Below, in pieces: positions 1 through 11,175 of a stretch of DNA of 64,000 nucleotides (position 1 is its first letter; every line of letters begins with the position of its first letter). Both the position numbers and the translations under genes were made by a program. The stretch lies in contig CM038470.1 in assembly GCA_021464415.1 (NCBI GenBank), positions 31,734,122 to 31,798,121 on the forward strand. The letters run 5' to 3'. A model generated the notes under the pieces. That model was not told the DNA's origin and did no database searches. It was given only the letters and a program-made list of their open reading frames with translations. The DNA is from Lonicera japonica (lineage: Eukaryota > Streptophyta > Magnoliopsida > Dipsacales > Caprifoliaceae).

Positions 1-1000
1 AAAGAGAAATGGAGATACAAAATAAAATGAACTACGTTTTAAGGATAGATAGGAGAGAGAAATCTTGGGACTAATATTATTATTTATCACTCTTATTCTT
101 TTTTATTAGTAAACAAACTGTATTAAAAAAGAAAAATAAAAAGGGAAGGAGATAAACCAAAAGGAGAAGCAAATCTTGCAATATGCATGAATAATGGCTT
201 TTTTTTCTTTTTCTTTTTTTCCTTTTTATATAGTACAACTTTTTATTTCTTTGGTATGGAACTAATATTTTGGTTGAAAACAATTTAAAAAGGAAAAAGA
301 AAATAGGGAGAAATGGAGATACAAAATAAAATGAAATGTGTTTTACGGATAAATAGGAGAAAGAAATCTTGGGATTAATATAATTATTTATCACTCTTAT
401 TCTTTTTTATTGGTAAACAAACTGTATTAAAAAAAAGAAAAAAAGGAAAGAGATAAACCAAAAGGAGAAGCAGATCTTGCAATATGCATGCACATTTTTA
501 TTTTTTTTCCTTTTTATATGGTACAACTTTTTATTTCTTTGGCAGGAAACTAATAATTTGGTTGAAAACAATTTAAAAAGGAAAATGAAAATAGGGAGAA
601 ATGGATATACAAAATAAAATGAACAAACTATTTAACATTATAGAAGAGAGAAACCTTGGGACTAATATAATTATTTATCACTCTTATTCCTTTTTATTAG
701 TAAACAAACTATATTAAAAAAAAGAAAAAAAGGAAGGAGATAAACCAAAAGGAGAAGCAAATCTTGCAATATGCACGCACAGTTTTTTTTTTTCGTTATA
801 CAGTACAACTTTTTATTTTTTTTGATATGGAACTAATATTTTTCTTTTTTATTAGTAAACGAACTGTGTTTAAAAAAAACAAAGGAATGAGATAAACCAA
901 AAGGAGAAGCAAATCTTGCAATATGCATGCACAGTGGTGTTTTTTTTTCCTCTTATATAGTACAACTTTGTAATTTTTTGGTGTGGAACTAAAAAAGGAA
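1..1000. repeat. Tandem repeat, unit about 290-304 bp, ~3.3 copies
   Basis: The phrase gagaaatggagatacaaaat recurs at about 4, 308 and (with one change) 596. Each unit then runs through the same landmarks: an aatcttggga block, a tattagtaaacaaactgtatt block, aaaccaaaaggagaagcaaatc, a T-rich tract and tagtacaactttttat. A shortened fourth copy runs from about 845 to 995. The repeat probably continues left of the window. No protein is plausible; the open stretch at 80-394 (-) is only the translation of T-rich repeat DNA. Confidence 0.85.
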
Positions 1001-3100
1001 AAATAAATTAGAGATCAAATTTACAATTGCATACCTGATTAAAAGTGTTCTCAAGCATCGTAACAGCACCGGACGAAGAAATTTTGAGATTTTCCATTTC
1101 TAAATTTGAAAATAGTGAAAAAGGAGAATAAAATGTTAGAATTAAGAGAAAATGCAATAATCAGTAAACATTATAATGAGAGAAATATTAAATCTGAAGT
1201 TTTTGGGTTCATTATTTCAAAACTTTTAATAACACATGATTTAATTTTAGAGTCAATAGTTTTTCTTCTAACATTAACAAATGATATTTATAGCCCTAAG
1301 AAAAAAAGAAGGAAAAAGAAGTTAATAGAAATAAGTTTTTACTTGTTATAGAAGGAGAAATGAAAACAAAGCGCAGATGAATATGGAGAGATCCAAAAGT
1401 ACGTGGGAGAAATGAGACTTAAGTAGGGTTACAGTTTTATCACAAACTAATATATTAATTAAGAGATAAACAGTTTATCACAAACTAATATATTAATTAA
1501 GAGATAATTTAATTAATTAATTAAGAGATAACTTAAGAGTCGTCGGATTAAAATATAAAGGTTGAAATTAAATCTGTGCCACCAGTTGAGAAGATAAGTG
1601 TAGGTTATATATGAGCCGTCATATTAAAACATAAAGACTCAAATTAAATATGAGCCACCAGTTGGGAACATAAACATAAAGAGTCCCGCTTTGTTAAGAT
1701 TGACCTGATTTATAAATAGATAATGATAATCATCGGTATCTATGTGTTACATATATAAATCTATTAATAAATTATGTTAATTTTAATATAACAGGATTTT
1801 TTATATTTTTATTTTTAACTAAAGGCTCAGATTTAATGTGAATGTTTATCTTTTGATTAAACATCTCAGGATTATTAACAAGTGAAAATTTTAATTATAT
1901 ATCTATAACCATCAAATATTTATTTGTAAATTAGAATTTTTATATATATCTAATATGTCCCATATTATATAATATGTAAGTTATTTATATAATAGTATCT
2001 CTGGTATTACTATATATATATATATATATATTCTTATTTTGAATTATAATTTTTCTATATTTTTAGTATGTCCATATTATTTAACATGTAAATTATCTAT
2101 AAAAGAATATTTCGAGTAGTAACAATGCATATTCACATTTTATTTACATTGTCACGTCAGCTTTTTCTCTCTTTAGCTTTTTTTAAAATTCAAAATATAA
2201 TAAATTTTAATTTAATAATATTTAAAGTTAATTTTTCTGGAGACATTAATTTATTTGTGGTTTTTTTTAAGTTTAAAATTTTATATACAAAAATAGATTA
2301 ATATTATTGTGAAAGCAAAAAGAATTGTGTTAAAGATATTTGTCGTCTTTAAGCATAATTAATGAACTATAAATTTAGTTACCTTAAGAAACACTATAAA
2401 TTTTGTTTGATAATAAATAAAATTACCTTAAAAATAGTTTGAAGTTTTTTGAATTTGTTTTTCATTTGACTTTTTTATTATTATTCCTGCATTTATCATC
2501 TTTATTTGAATTTTTTGTTATCCGTTTTTTAATTTCTTTGAATTATTATGATCGACTTAATTACCTAGTTAATTTTATATTTAGTTTTGGATATTTATCA
2601 ATAAAAAGGGTAGACTTGGAATTCAACATAAGTAATTGAAAAAATTAAATATTTTGTACTTTGTCCTTAATTAAAAACTTTTCCTTCAAACTAATCTCTT
2701 AAAAATAGTGTCATTTATTGAAAAAATAGTGTGACATTTTTCCTTTTAAAAAAACGCAGCTTATCTAAATACTAGGGTATACTTGTGCCATCGGTACGGT
2801 GAAATAAGAGAATAAAAAAGAGTAACGTGCTCTAAATCTAAATAGACAAATATCATTAGTTTATTTCGACAAATATCAACAGAAAATGTAAAAATAATCC
2901 AACAATGTATGGATTCTTAAATGCTACTTAATAATTTTTCTTGATTTTTTTTACATAATTTTATAGTCATGATGGATCTTGTTTAATTGATATTGATTAG
3001 TAGATTTTAAAAATTATTTTTTTATTAAATTTTGAATTTTTTGTTTTAAGTTATAGCATTTTTAGTATATACAAAATTATTAGTTTGTGAGAGTTTATTG
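1001..3100. other. AT-rich stretch, no recognisable gene
   Basis: Two thousand bases of very AT-rich DNA with stops in all frames. Visible details are a short duplication (tttatcacaaactaatatat at about 1436 and 1474) and a (TA)n run at 2011-2031. I see no conserved protein, RNA or element end. Confidence 0.6.
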
Positions 3101-3804
3101 TGTGTATATTATTGGTGTGAGTGTTTTAACTTTGATGTGACATCTTGATGTGTTTATAAAACTCATCAAAGAGTGTAGAACTAATGCACACCATTGATTA
3201 AGCCAAAATATTACATTTTTATACGTATTTAGATGGCTTAATATGCATGAATTTGATTCTAATTATCTTGAATTGTTAAGAATTGAGTTTTAATCATGAA
3301 ATAGGATAATATATTTGTTTCTAGTGCATTTTACCCTTTTTACAGGTTAAAAATGAACAAGAGTGAATTCAGAAGCAAATTCTTCCAAAGTTAGTTATTG
3401 CCGGTCAAATTCAGAGCTAAATTGAGTTCAAGAAGTGAACCAAAAGTAATTTCCAAGCTCAATCATGAAAGGAGTGGTTGGAAAAGACTAAGAGAAGCTA
3501 ATAGAGCTGTCCCAAGCAAAGAAAAGTCATTTGAATCAATTCGGAAAATTTTTCGGTTGAAGAAAAGATCCATCGCGCGCATTGCCTCTGTTCCAGCCAA
3601 TTCTGGTATTTATCCGTACAGAATTTGAGGAAAACTCCAGAGGAAAAAGTTTTAGATCTTTGAGTTATCTACATGTAGGCAAAAATATTGCATCAATCGG
3701 AGTTCGGAGCACAAAGTTATGGTCGAAATACGAACAGTGCACCGAAAGAGAAAATTCTAGCCCGGATGAATAAATTAATTGAAGGTGCAAGAAATTATTG
3801 AAAG

Positions 3805-3870
3805 TGGGTCTAGCCTAAATGGTTTGCGTGAGAAGTTCCTTACTCAAGGGCTCTAGTTCAAGTCTCATGG
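3805..3870 (+). repeat. tRNA-like (possible SINE head) segment
   Basis: A box-A-like gtctagcctaaatggttt is followed about 45 bases later by a box-B-like agttcaagtctcatgg, the spacing of an internal Pol III promoter. There is no cloverleaf, and the 3' part merges with the duplicated segment described next. It could be chance. Confidence 0.3.
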
Positions 3871-4093
3871 ATTGCAATATATTTTTGATTAATTTTCAAG
3901 CCCCAAATTGAGCCGAGCCCATGACCCATTAATACATCTAATTAAATTAGGTTTATAATATATATATATATCATCAAATCATGTTAAAAGGCGGCAATAG
4001 CAACCGAGCAGCATTATTTCTTTTTTTTTTCTTTATTCAATTTTTCTTCTACACATTAAGGACTCGATTGTGCTGCTTTCATTATTTTTCTTT
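3856..4093 (+). repeat. 238-bp segment duplicated around a plastid insertion, first copy
   Basis: Starts gttcaagtctcatggattgc and ends ctttcattatttttcttt. Both parts recur after the plastid fragment at 4323-4444 and 4738-4875, with point differences. The copy runs through a (TA)n tract near 3959-3972. Confidence 0.85.
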
Positions 4094-4322
4094 CTACGCC
4101 CTTCCTCGTCTCTGGGTGCCTAGGTATCCACCGTAAGTCTTTCCTCGTTTGAACCTCGCCCTTCACTTTAAGGCTATGCTTGTCATCCTAAGGTGCTGCT
4201 AAATGGATGGATCTTATCAATATCCATGAATGAGAAATCATAGATCGAACCGCCAAATCGGAAAAATTGGGTGCTATCATATAGCTTTGTATCGGCTAAG
4301 TTTACGAGTTGGAGATAAGCGG
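4094..4322 (-). pseudogene. Nuclear plastid DNA: 5' end of rrn23, spacer, 3' end of trnA-UGC
   Basis: Read on the minus strand, 4152-4094 begins ttcaaacgaggaaa and continues ggtggatacctaggcaccca, the well-known 5' end of plastid 23S rRNA. On the plus strand the next ~155 bases (ggctatgcttgtcatcctaa, ccgccaaatcggaaaaattg, tatcggctaagtttacgagt) match the trnA-rrn23 spacer as I remember it. The last ~13 bases, tggagataagcgg at 4310-4322, are the 3' end of trnA-UGC exon 2 before the match breaks off. Only a sliver of each gene is present, so neither is functional. In plastids this region lies in the inverted repeat. The insertion is flanked by a duplicated host segment. Confidence 0.85.
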
Positions 4323-4875
4323 GTTCAAGTCTCATGGATTGCAATATATTTTTGATTATTTTTAAAGCCCCAAATTGAGCCAAGCCCATGACCCATTACT
4401 ACACCTAATTATATTAGGTTTATAATATATATATATATATATATACCATATTAAAGGGGAGGGATTCGTAGTGAAGGGACTACGCAATACCGGGGGAAGA
4501 GACACACTCTAGATTAAAACATTAAACAAAGAACAAGACAACAAAGAGAAAAGAAAATCATCTGGGATAATTATAGAAGACAAGGGTCCATAACGCTATC
4601 ACAGGGAGAGAGTAATATACATAAAATAGGATCGGCATCCTTATCAAACTTTCATTAAAGATGAAAATATCAAGAGAAATTAATCTCTTCTAGAGAGAAG
4701 ATTACAGAAGTAGACACTCATAGAAATAATATATATATATATATATATCATCATCAAATCATGTTAAAAGGCAGCAATAGCAGCCAAGCAACATTATTTC
4801 TTTTTTTTCTTTCTTTATTCAATTTTTCTTCTACACATTAAGAACTCAATTGTGCCGCTTTCATTATTTTTCTTT
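4323..4875 (+). repeat. Second copy of the duplicated segment, itself split by an insert
   Basis: 4323-4444 repeats 3856-3970 and 4738-4875 repeats 3968-4093. Between them, about 4445-4737, lies unrelated DNA (gggattcgtagtgaagggac through acagaagtagacactcatag) with no recognised identity, placed in the (TA)n tract. The duplication therefore precedes or accompanies the plastid insertion, and the inner insert came later. Confidence 0.8.
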
Positions 4876-6329
4876 GGTGTTAATTTAAAGTTAAAGACGA
4901 AGGATTTGAGTACATTATTAAAGATTAATTTCAGAATTTAATTATTGGTCTACGCGCGTACTTCAATTTCAGGTTCTTAATTTATTTACTGCTTTATTAA
5001 TTCTTATTATAAAATTTTCATGCTTATGATTTTAATTGCTTTTGAATTTATGAATTTATATAGGCTATTTTATTGAGCATGAATTTATTAGATATGTTTG
5101 GCTAGTTTGTTAGTTAGGGGTCCGTAAGGAACGGGTATGCCGAAGCGGTAATTTTTGGGATCCGAATTAAATTCTAATTAATTTTTCATTGGTTAATAGG
5201 TCATTATAAATCTGATTTTTTTAAAATTATTATCATAGTATGCTAATAACATATTTTTATAATAAATTTAATAAAATCTTTCCGACAAAAGAACCAAACT
5301 GGTTTGAATCATTGTTTTTGCGCTAAACCCTAACTAGTTGACTTAGAAAGTAGTCTATACTATCTAAATTAATAGGTTGTGTATTTTTTTAGATTTCAAA
5401 CTTAAGTGAATTGTTTTTGATATTTATTTTAATCCTCACTTTTTGATACCAAAATTGTCAATTTTGTATTTTCACTACTTGTTTTAGTTCAAATTTGATT
5501 TTAATCATGTTTTAACCTATTTGAATTAAAATTGTGGTTATTACTTAATATTTCTAAACTCACTTTTAATAAAAGGTTTTGTAGTGTCAAGCACTATTCC
5601 ACTTTAATAAACAAGTATTTTTGGTAAAATTAAGTAATGTGAATTGATTTCATAATTAGTATTGGTACGTATAGTTCATATCACGCATGAATTATTGCAA
5701 AAAATATGAGTTTATGAGATCAATTAGCTTGTGGAAAGTAGGCTAATTTTTAAAGAAAAATTAATTAGAAAAGAATTCTTGGTCCACCGAATTACCTGTT
5801 GTGTTACCCGGAACTTATGGATACTTCTAGCACTTTTTATCCTTAATTTTGATTAAAGTTTTTGACTCGTTTAATTAATTTAGCATGCTGTTTTTATTAT
5901 TTATTTTATTTAGCTTTTATTCCATGTTCTTATGCTAGTTTAGTTTCTTTTAGGATAGTAATGTTTCGCTATTTTTAGGTTTAGTTTTATTTGCATGCTT
6001 TATTTCGTTATATTGCCTTTAGTTAGTTTAGTCATTAATTCTCATTCCTTTCTCTCCATATTTTATCTTTTCTTTATTTTTCTCTTCTTCCTTTTGAAAG
6101 AAGTTTTTCTAAGTCAGAGAACTGCCTTCCTCCTCGTGGATCGACCTCGGATTTATCGAGTATTTATTACTTGACCGACCACCTACACTTGGGTGTAATA
6201 ACTCGCGTTATTTTCGCCGAGTCAACCATAACATGTGTATTTTTAACCATCAGATCTTTATATTTTTTAAGTTAAACTTGATGTTTTATAATATAGATAC
6301 TTTGCTGTCAAACAAACTCATATACCCAG

Positions 6330-6612
6330 TAAAGGCGAGCCATCTTTTTCAGGCCTTAACGATCCCAGGGGTAATGTCTAAAAATATTGTAATAATACCA
6401 CGTGTCAAAGCTAATTGATTCAGCCATATAATAAATGATGTGTCTTCAAACTTTTATAATTAAAACTCTTTTCAACCGTAGATTAATGTCGAAATGGTTA
6501 TATTTTTTGAGGGATTGAGGTTGAATCATATATAACTTATCCTAAAACTGACCATTAACCATCGCTACACAATTCTCTCTAGAAATAAACTTAATAAAAA
6601 AATAATTGTGCA
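6330..6612 (+). repeat. Dispersed repeat, copy 1 (direct partner at 13363-13645)
   Basis: Shared landmarks with the partner, in the same order: ttaacgatc, aatattgtaataata, cgtgtcaa, catataataaatg, aacttttataattaaaa, ttgaatc, atcgcta, and aattctctc followed by aaacttaat. Identity looks like about 75-80 percent by eye. No coding content. The two copies could be remnants of LTRs or of a dispersed repeat; I see no target duplication. Confidence 0.7.
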
Positions 6613-6650
6613 TAATTGTAATGATTAAAGATTATATTTTGATCTAACAA

Positions 6651-6696
6651 CTCACAATTATCATGGGATATTTGTAATATAAATGATAATTGTGAG
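6651..6696. repeat. Perfect 14-bp inverted repeat with 18-base loop
   Basis: CTCACAATTATCAT at 6651-6664 is exactly complementary to ATGATAATTGTGAG at 6683-6696. It sits at the left edge of the 1.7-kb repeat. The partner near 27430 keeps only part of it. Confidence 0.75.
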
Positions 6697-7339
6697 TTTA
6701 TGTTTAATTCACCAATAAATATGATAATGTTTAAAACCTAGTCGAATCCTTAATGTAATTATATCTATTAAATTAAATATTTATTTATAAAATTAGAATA
6801 TTTATATATTTACATCTCCTTACTGAAATACATTTTATGCTAAGTCAATTATGTATATATCAAAAAAATATAAATAATCTTTACAAAACTCTTATCATAT
6901 GAGAAATATTTACAAATAAAATATATACTATAATTAATTTAGTAAAATAAACCGGCTATTATCGGTTAAAATTTTATTATATGATTATATTTTAACATTA
7001 TTCTTCCATTTAGTGAAATAAAAAATAAATTATCATATCATATTTTACCATACCATATAATTTAATGAGATCTGTGTTTTCCCTAACAATAATAATAAAA
7101 AATATTTGTACTATTTTGTTAACAAGTAAGAGAAAACTTTTACATATGCAATTAGTAAAACTTTAACTTTGAACATTCATGTTTTCTTTTGAAATATTTT
7201 TTGACATAGTAATGGTAATTATTAAAAATATATGAACACGAGCCCTTAATTAGGTTCTTTTAAGTATTTTTTAAATGTCTTTCATATGGTATAATAATTT
7301 TTTTCTAGTGTGTAACACATTGTATTATTTGTTAATTTA

Positions 7340-8116
7340 TAGTGGCGGAACCAGGAATTCAATCAAGGAGGAAAAATTTAAAGCACATAAAAACATAAAT
7401 TTAAAGTCAATTTTTTTAACTTAAATATAATAGTATTAATACTATATTTTACTAACATTCTATCAAGAATACAAAATATTATGCAGTTAATCAATTATTC
7501 AAGAAATAGACCTATGCAATTAATCAAGAAATGAACTTAATATTGAGCAATCACTATCAAATTTTCAATTTATGTAACATAGACCTAGAATTATGTGATT
7601 AATCAATAATAGAACTAATATTAGGCAATTAATCAAGAAATAAACCTAATATTAAGAAATACACCTAATATTAATAAATAAATACACCTAATATTAATAA
7701 TGAAATACATCTAATACTAAGAAATATCAAAAAAATAGACTCAATGGTTTGTGAAAGATAGCTAAAGGATCCGATGGAGGTACAGGTGTAAAGCAAGTAA
7801 AGAGCAAAATAAAAAAGTAGAAGAAGAAGAAATATGATATGAATAATGAAATGGAATATGTGGGAAGATTTAAATAAAATTTAAAGTTTTAAATAACACC
7901 TAAAGTTTAAATTCTGGTATGCACCTGGAATCAGATGGCCTCTTCTTGGGATCACATTACACTTAGATACTCTGAAGTATAAAGTTTTGCATATAACTCC
8001 TTGTATATATTTATATATATTTTCAAGAAATACCCCATTGGTAGTTAAAAAATTTGACAACCAATGAGGGTCAATTCCCCCCCCCCCGACTTTTTCCTTT
8101 ACTAGCACTACCCTTG
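7340..8116. mobile_element. 777-bp insertion in repeat copy 1, boundaries set by the empty partner
   Basis: The partner copy reads straight through (ttagttgttaatatattaag on the complement of 26785-26810), while this copy has 777 extra bases between gttaattta and tgaatatatt. Left end TAGTGGCGGAACCAGG resembles the 'cagtggcggagccagg' ends common in plant DNA elements; right end is GCACTACCCTTG. The flanking 8-mers TTAATTTA and TGAATATA differ at two positions and the empty site reads TTAATATA, as expected of a decayed 8-bp target duplication. The body has short repeats of 'cctaatatt' and a C9 run at 8079-8087. No coding capacity. Confidence 0.65.
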
Positions 8117-10000
8117 TGAATATATTAAGTCTTAATATTTTTGAATAATTGTTGGTAAATTTATTTATACTTTATGAAATAAATAAAATATCCACTATAA
8201 ATTATCTGATTATTTATACATGCCATCACATTTTTATTATTTTTACAGCAAACTAAAAAATAATTTTGAGTTACCCTTTATTTTGCTAACTATTAGTTAA
8301 AAAATGATGGTAAATTATTTTTTTTTCTTTTAAAAATGGCTTGAAAAATGCAACAAAAAAATAAGAAAAAAAAGTATGTATCAAATTGAAATCTTTTAAG
8401 ATTGAGAAGTTTAAAACGAGACATAAAAGGATGGGTGTAAAAAAAAATTTCTTGATTTTTTTTGTAAAAGCAATGATTAAATGATACCATTTTTTATATA
8501 TATAATTTTACAACAATTACAATAAAATGTATAAACAGGTGGAATACAACCACCACATAAGGTAGACATAACATTTTTCTTTTTCTTCTTTCTTTTTTAT
8601 TTCATTTTTCCTTTTTCTTTTCTTGTTTTGACTTATAGAAAATGTAATTTAATAACCTCTGAAGATCATTTCGCTATGAATATATAGTTATTTATTCTAT
8701 TTTTTATTTATTTTTCAATACTTGCAAGGTCATATTTTTATTTGAATAAATTATTTGATCTGATTGATCCATGTAATAAGATAAATGTGACTTTTCATTT
8801 AAATAAATAACATTCATGTATTTTTTTAGTTTATTAGAAAAACACATGAGCCTGTATTTTTTAAAATAAATAAATAATTATTTGAATACTTTCTGTTACA
8901 ATGAATGAGATTTCATTATTTAAAACAATATATAAACAAAAAGGTAAAAAATTGGTGTTAGTATTTATGGTTTATGATACTTTATGAATCACAGATTTTA
9001 AAATAAATTAATGGTATTGCAAACGAAAAAAAAACCTTTGTAATAAGCTATTCATAATATGGGTGTTTTCGGTTTCGGTCGGGGTAGAGATTGGGGTATC
9101 CCAAACCTTCCCCAAACTTCATAATTCGGTTTCGGTTTTGATACCTATGAAACCCAAACCCTCCCCAAATCATTCAGTTTCGTTTCGATTCGATCGGTTT
9201 CGGAGTTTTTTTATATCATTAAAACTTTAGTTAAAAACTGCATTTAAAAAAAAGCACTAAAATTAAATATGAAGCACACAAGATTTGCTTTCATACATAC
9301 ACCTAAATGCATCACTTGAACTGATGTAAAGCACACAAGATCTGCTTTCATACATACACCCAATTGCATCACTTGAACTGATGTGAAGCACACAAGATCT
9401 GCATATATAATAATTTTCTTTGAATATGTTCCAAAGCTAACATACCATTTTACTTGTAAACTAACAACAACAGGACATTAAAAAGAAAAAAAAAAATTCA
9501 AAAAGTAGCAGCTAACTTCTATGCATCTAATTTGATCCATTGAATGTGAAGCACAAAAGATCTGCATTTATACTAATTTTCTTTGATTCTGTTCCAAAGC
9601 TAACATACCATTTTACTTGTAAATTAACAATAATATGACATCAAAAAGAAAATAAATTCAAAAAGTAGCAGCTAACTTCTATGCATCTAATTTAATCCAC
9701 ATAACTATAAATTAGTTATAAACAGGTAGCCTAATTATAGATGCACCAAACACAAGGGACTTTTGATATTATCTTTCTTGGTATCTCATACTCAAGCATT
9801 TGTGTGGGAATGAATAATATTCATCACCTGTAGATTAATAATTCCATTTTTTAAGTAACCTTCATAACAACCAAAACAAATAGATATATGGGTCCGACAA
9901 GCATTCGAATTTTATAATTACAAATTTGAATCATATTTAACCACACAGTAAGCTTAATTGCCAAATTTTTAGGTGGAATTTCAACTTCAGGAGAAACCCC

Positions 10001-10195
10001 CCATTTTTCATTCTCTCTCTACTCCTCCTCCTTTATCTCTCCTCCATCAACTCCGCCGCCAACATCTCGCCGGGATCCACCCTTGCCGTGGAAAATCCAG
10101 ACCAATACTAGACCTCCCCAAGCTCCACATTTCCCTCCGCTTCATAGCCGCCGACGATGACCCTGACACCCACTTCGCTTATCCAAATCCCATTT
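10001..10195 (+). pseudogene. Fragment of a G-type lectin S-receptor-like kinase N-terminus
   Basis: In the frame beginning near 10007 the sequence reads a hydrophobic signal-peptide-like stretch (ILSLLLLLYLSS), then INSAANISPGSTLAVENPDQ, then a stop, then TSPSSTF. This is the start of the extracellular domain of plant G-type (bulb-type) lectin receptor kinases, where a 'WTSPSSTFSLGF' motif is usual. The stop TAG at 10109-10111 stands where Trp (TGG) is expected. Soon after, the match shifts frame to SLRFIAADD and is lost. No start codon context, lectin core or kinase is present. It lies inside the hAT-like element and GC content is higher than around it, suggesting capture of a host gene fragment. 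Not functional. Confidence 0.6.
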
Positions 10196-10248
10196 AAACG
10201 AAATATATATATTTCCTTCTCTATCTACACTACCTGCTCTCTCTGTAC

Positions 10249-10272
10249 ATATATATATATATATATATATAT
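10249..10272. repeat. (AT)12 microsatellite
   Basis: Uninterrupted AT dinucleotides inside the hAT-like element. It is followed by purine-rich GAGAGA tracts at 10385-10500. Confidence 0.9.
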
Positions 10273-10876
10273 GTATTCAATGGTTCAAAGACAGCATCAA
10301 ACGAAAGAGAAACGATTAGACATATTTAGTTCATACCTGGCCGTCTAAGGACTGAGGATGAGATTTGCCCTGAGGGGGTGAGGGTGAGCAAGAGAGAGAG
10401 ACTGACATAGAGAGACGGCACTGAGAGTGAAAGACCGTAGATGAGAGAAGAGAGAGATGGCACTGTAAGAGTGTGAGAGGCGTCGACGAGAGAAGAGAGT
10501 TTGTGACTTTGTGTTGTGGCCTATGTGCTCTGTGCTAACTATTTGTGAGTGAAAGGCAGCAGTACGGCACACTACTAATATATCATATAATTAGGTCTTT
10601 TGTCTTTTTTTTTTTAAGTTTCGGGGCCATTCGGTCTCTTTCGGGTAAACCGAAACCGACCCGAATTATTCGTTTTCGGTTTCGATCTTTTTTCGATTCG
10701 TACCGGATCGGTTCTGTTCATTCGTTCGGTTTTTAGATTTTCGACAACACCCCTAATGCATAATTAGAGTTTTATTGAGTTATCTCCTCAATAATACTCA
10801 TAATTTAAGATACTCCCGTTTTAATAATATTTTGAGTTATCCATCAAACAAAATGGGGAGGGACTTAAAGGATTAA

Positions 10877-11175
10877 TAAAGTGGAGGTAACTCAAACTAT
10901 ATGTTAATCTTGTAGGCCTTAATCTTATTTTGAGAATAACAATAATTTAATCATGTGTAATTTAACATGTTTCTTGATTTAAGATTATAGTTTTCTTACT
11001 TGAAAAATCAAGAAAACATGCCACATGACAATGATCATTTTATCAATATCCTATCAAGTCAACAAAGATCAAGAATAAGGAGTCAAAGAAGATCAATCTC
11101 ATTAATGCGTTTCATAAAGCACAAAAGATCAAGGAAGTTTATCAAGCTTCTTAAATGCTATATACTTTATTATCT
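10877..11175. other. Unassigned AT-rich DNA next to an LTR-like repeat
   Basis: Contains a run reading aagatcaagaataaggagtc and aaagaagatcaatctc, of the kind found upstream of the 3' LTR in Ty1/copia-type elements, but no coding motif. The open stretch 11000-11290 shows no recognisable domain. Confidence 0.4.

Larger units (their letters stand above)
3100..6235 (+). mobile_element. Degenerate LTR-retroelement-like DNA (leader type), interrupted
   Basis: The run from about 3240 (atatgcatgaatttgattct, then a ttacaggttaaaaatgaac junction near 3342) resembles the non-coding front of plant Ty3/gypsy elements. So does the segment 6115-6225, with cgtggatcgacctcggattt and an ACTTGGGTGTAA-like block just before the sequence reads cgccgagtca. 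The open frames at 3398-3773 show no gag or pol motif I can name. No reverse transcriptase, integrase, clear LTR pair or primer-binding site is visible, so this is at most a remnant. The assignment rests on remembered composition and landmarks, not on an alignment. Confidence 0.33.
9058..10755. mobile_element. hAT-like non-autonomous element (CCGAACC-rich type), 1698 bp
   Basis: Left end TATGGGTGTTTTCGG and right end AACACCCCTA form short inverted ends. Flanking 8-mers ATTCATAA (9050-9057) and ATGCATAA (10756-10763) differ by one base. The inverted partner repeat lacks the element and reads aatgcataac there (complement of 25893-25911), confirming insertion. Both subterminal ends are rich in cggttt/aaaccg motifs, as in three further elements here. 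Internally there are degenerate 60-130-bp repeats (aagcacacaagatctgc near 9325 and 9385; gtagcagctaacttctatgc near 9505 and 9665) and a host receptor fragment. No transposase. Confidence 0.75.
6613..10876 (+). repeat. ~1.7-kb repeat, copy 1, split by two insertions (inverted partner 25800-27455)
   Basis: After removal of 7340-8116 and 9058-10755, this stretch aligns to the reverse complement of 25800-27455 along its length. Clear anchors: atttagtgaaataaaaaata near 7011; attaagtcttaatatttttg near 8125 (26764-26783 in the partner); accaccacataa near 8550 (tgtggtggttgt near 26380); cacatgagcctg near 8845 (aggctcatgtg near 26070); ccataatttaa and cccgttttaa near 10800 (cgggaatata and aattatgggta near 25850). 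No protein, no terminal motif; nature unknown. Confidence 0.8.

Noticed and set aside
80..394. Open stretch of 104 codons on the minus strand with hydrophobic residues
   Set aside because: It is the translation of T-rich tandem repeat DNA. The frame is not kept in the other repeat units.
4310..4322. A plastid tRNA-Ala gene
   Set aside because: Only the last ~13 bases of the tRNA remain.
8079..8087. C9 run as a regulatory site
   Set aside because: Isolated homopolymer inside a transposon insertion; could also be of uncertain length.
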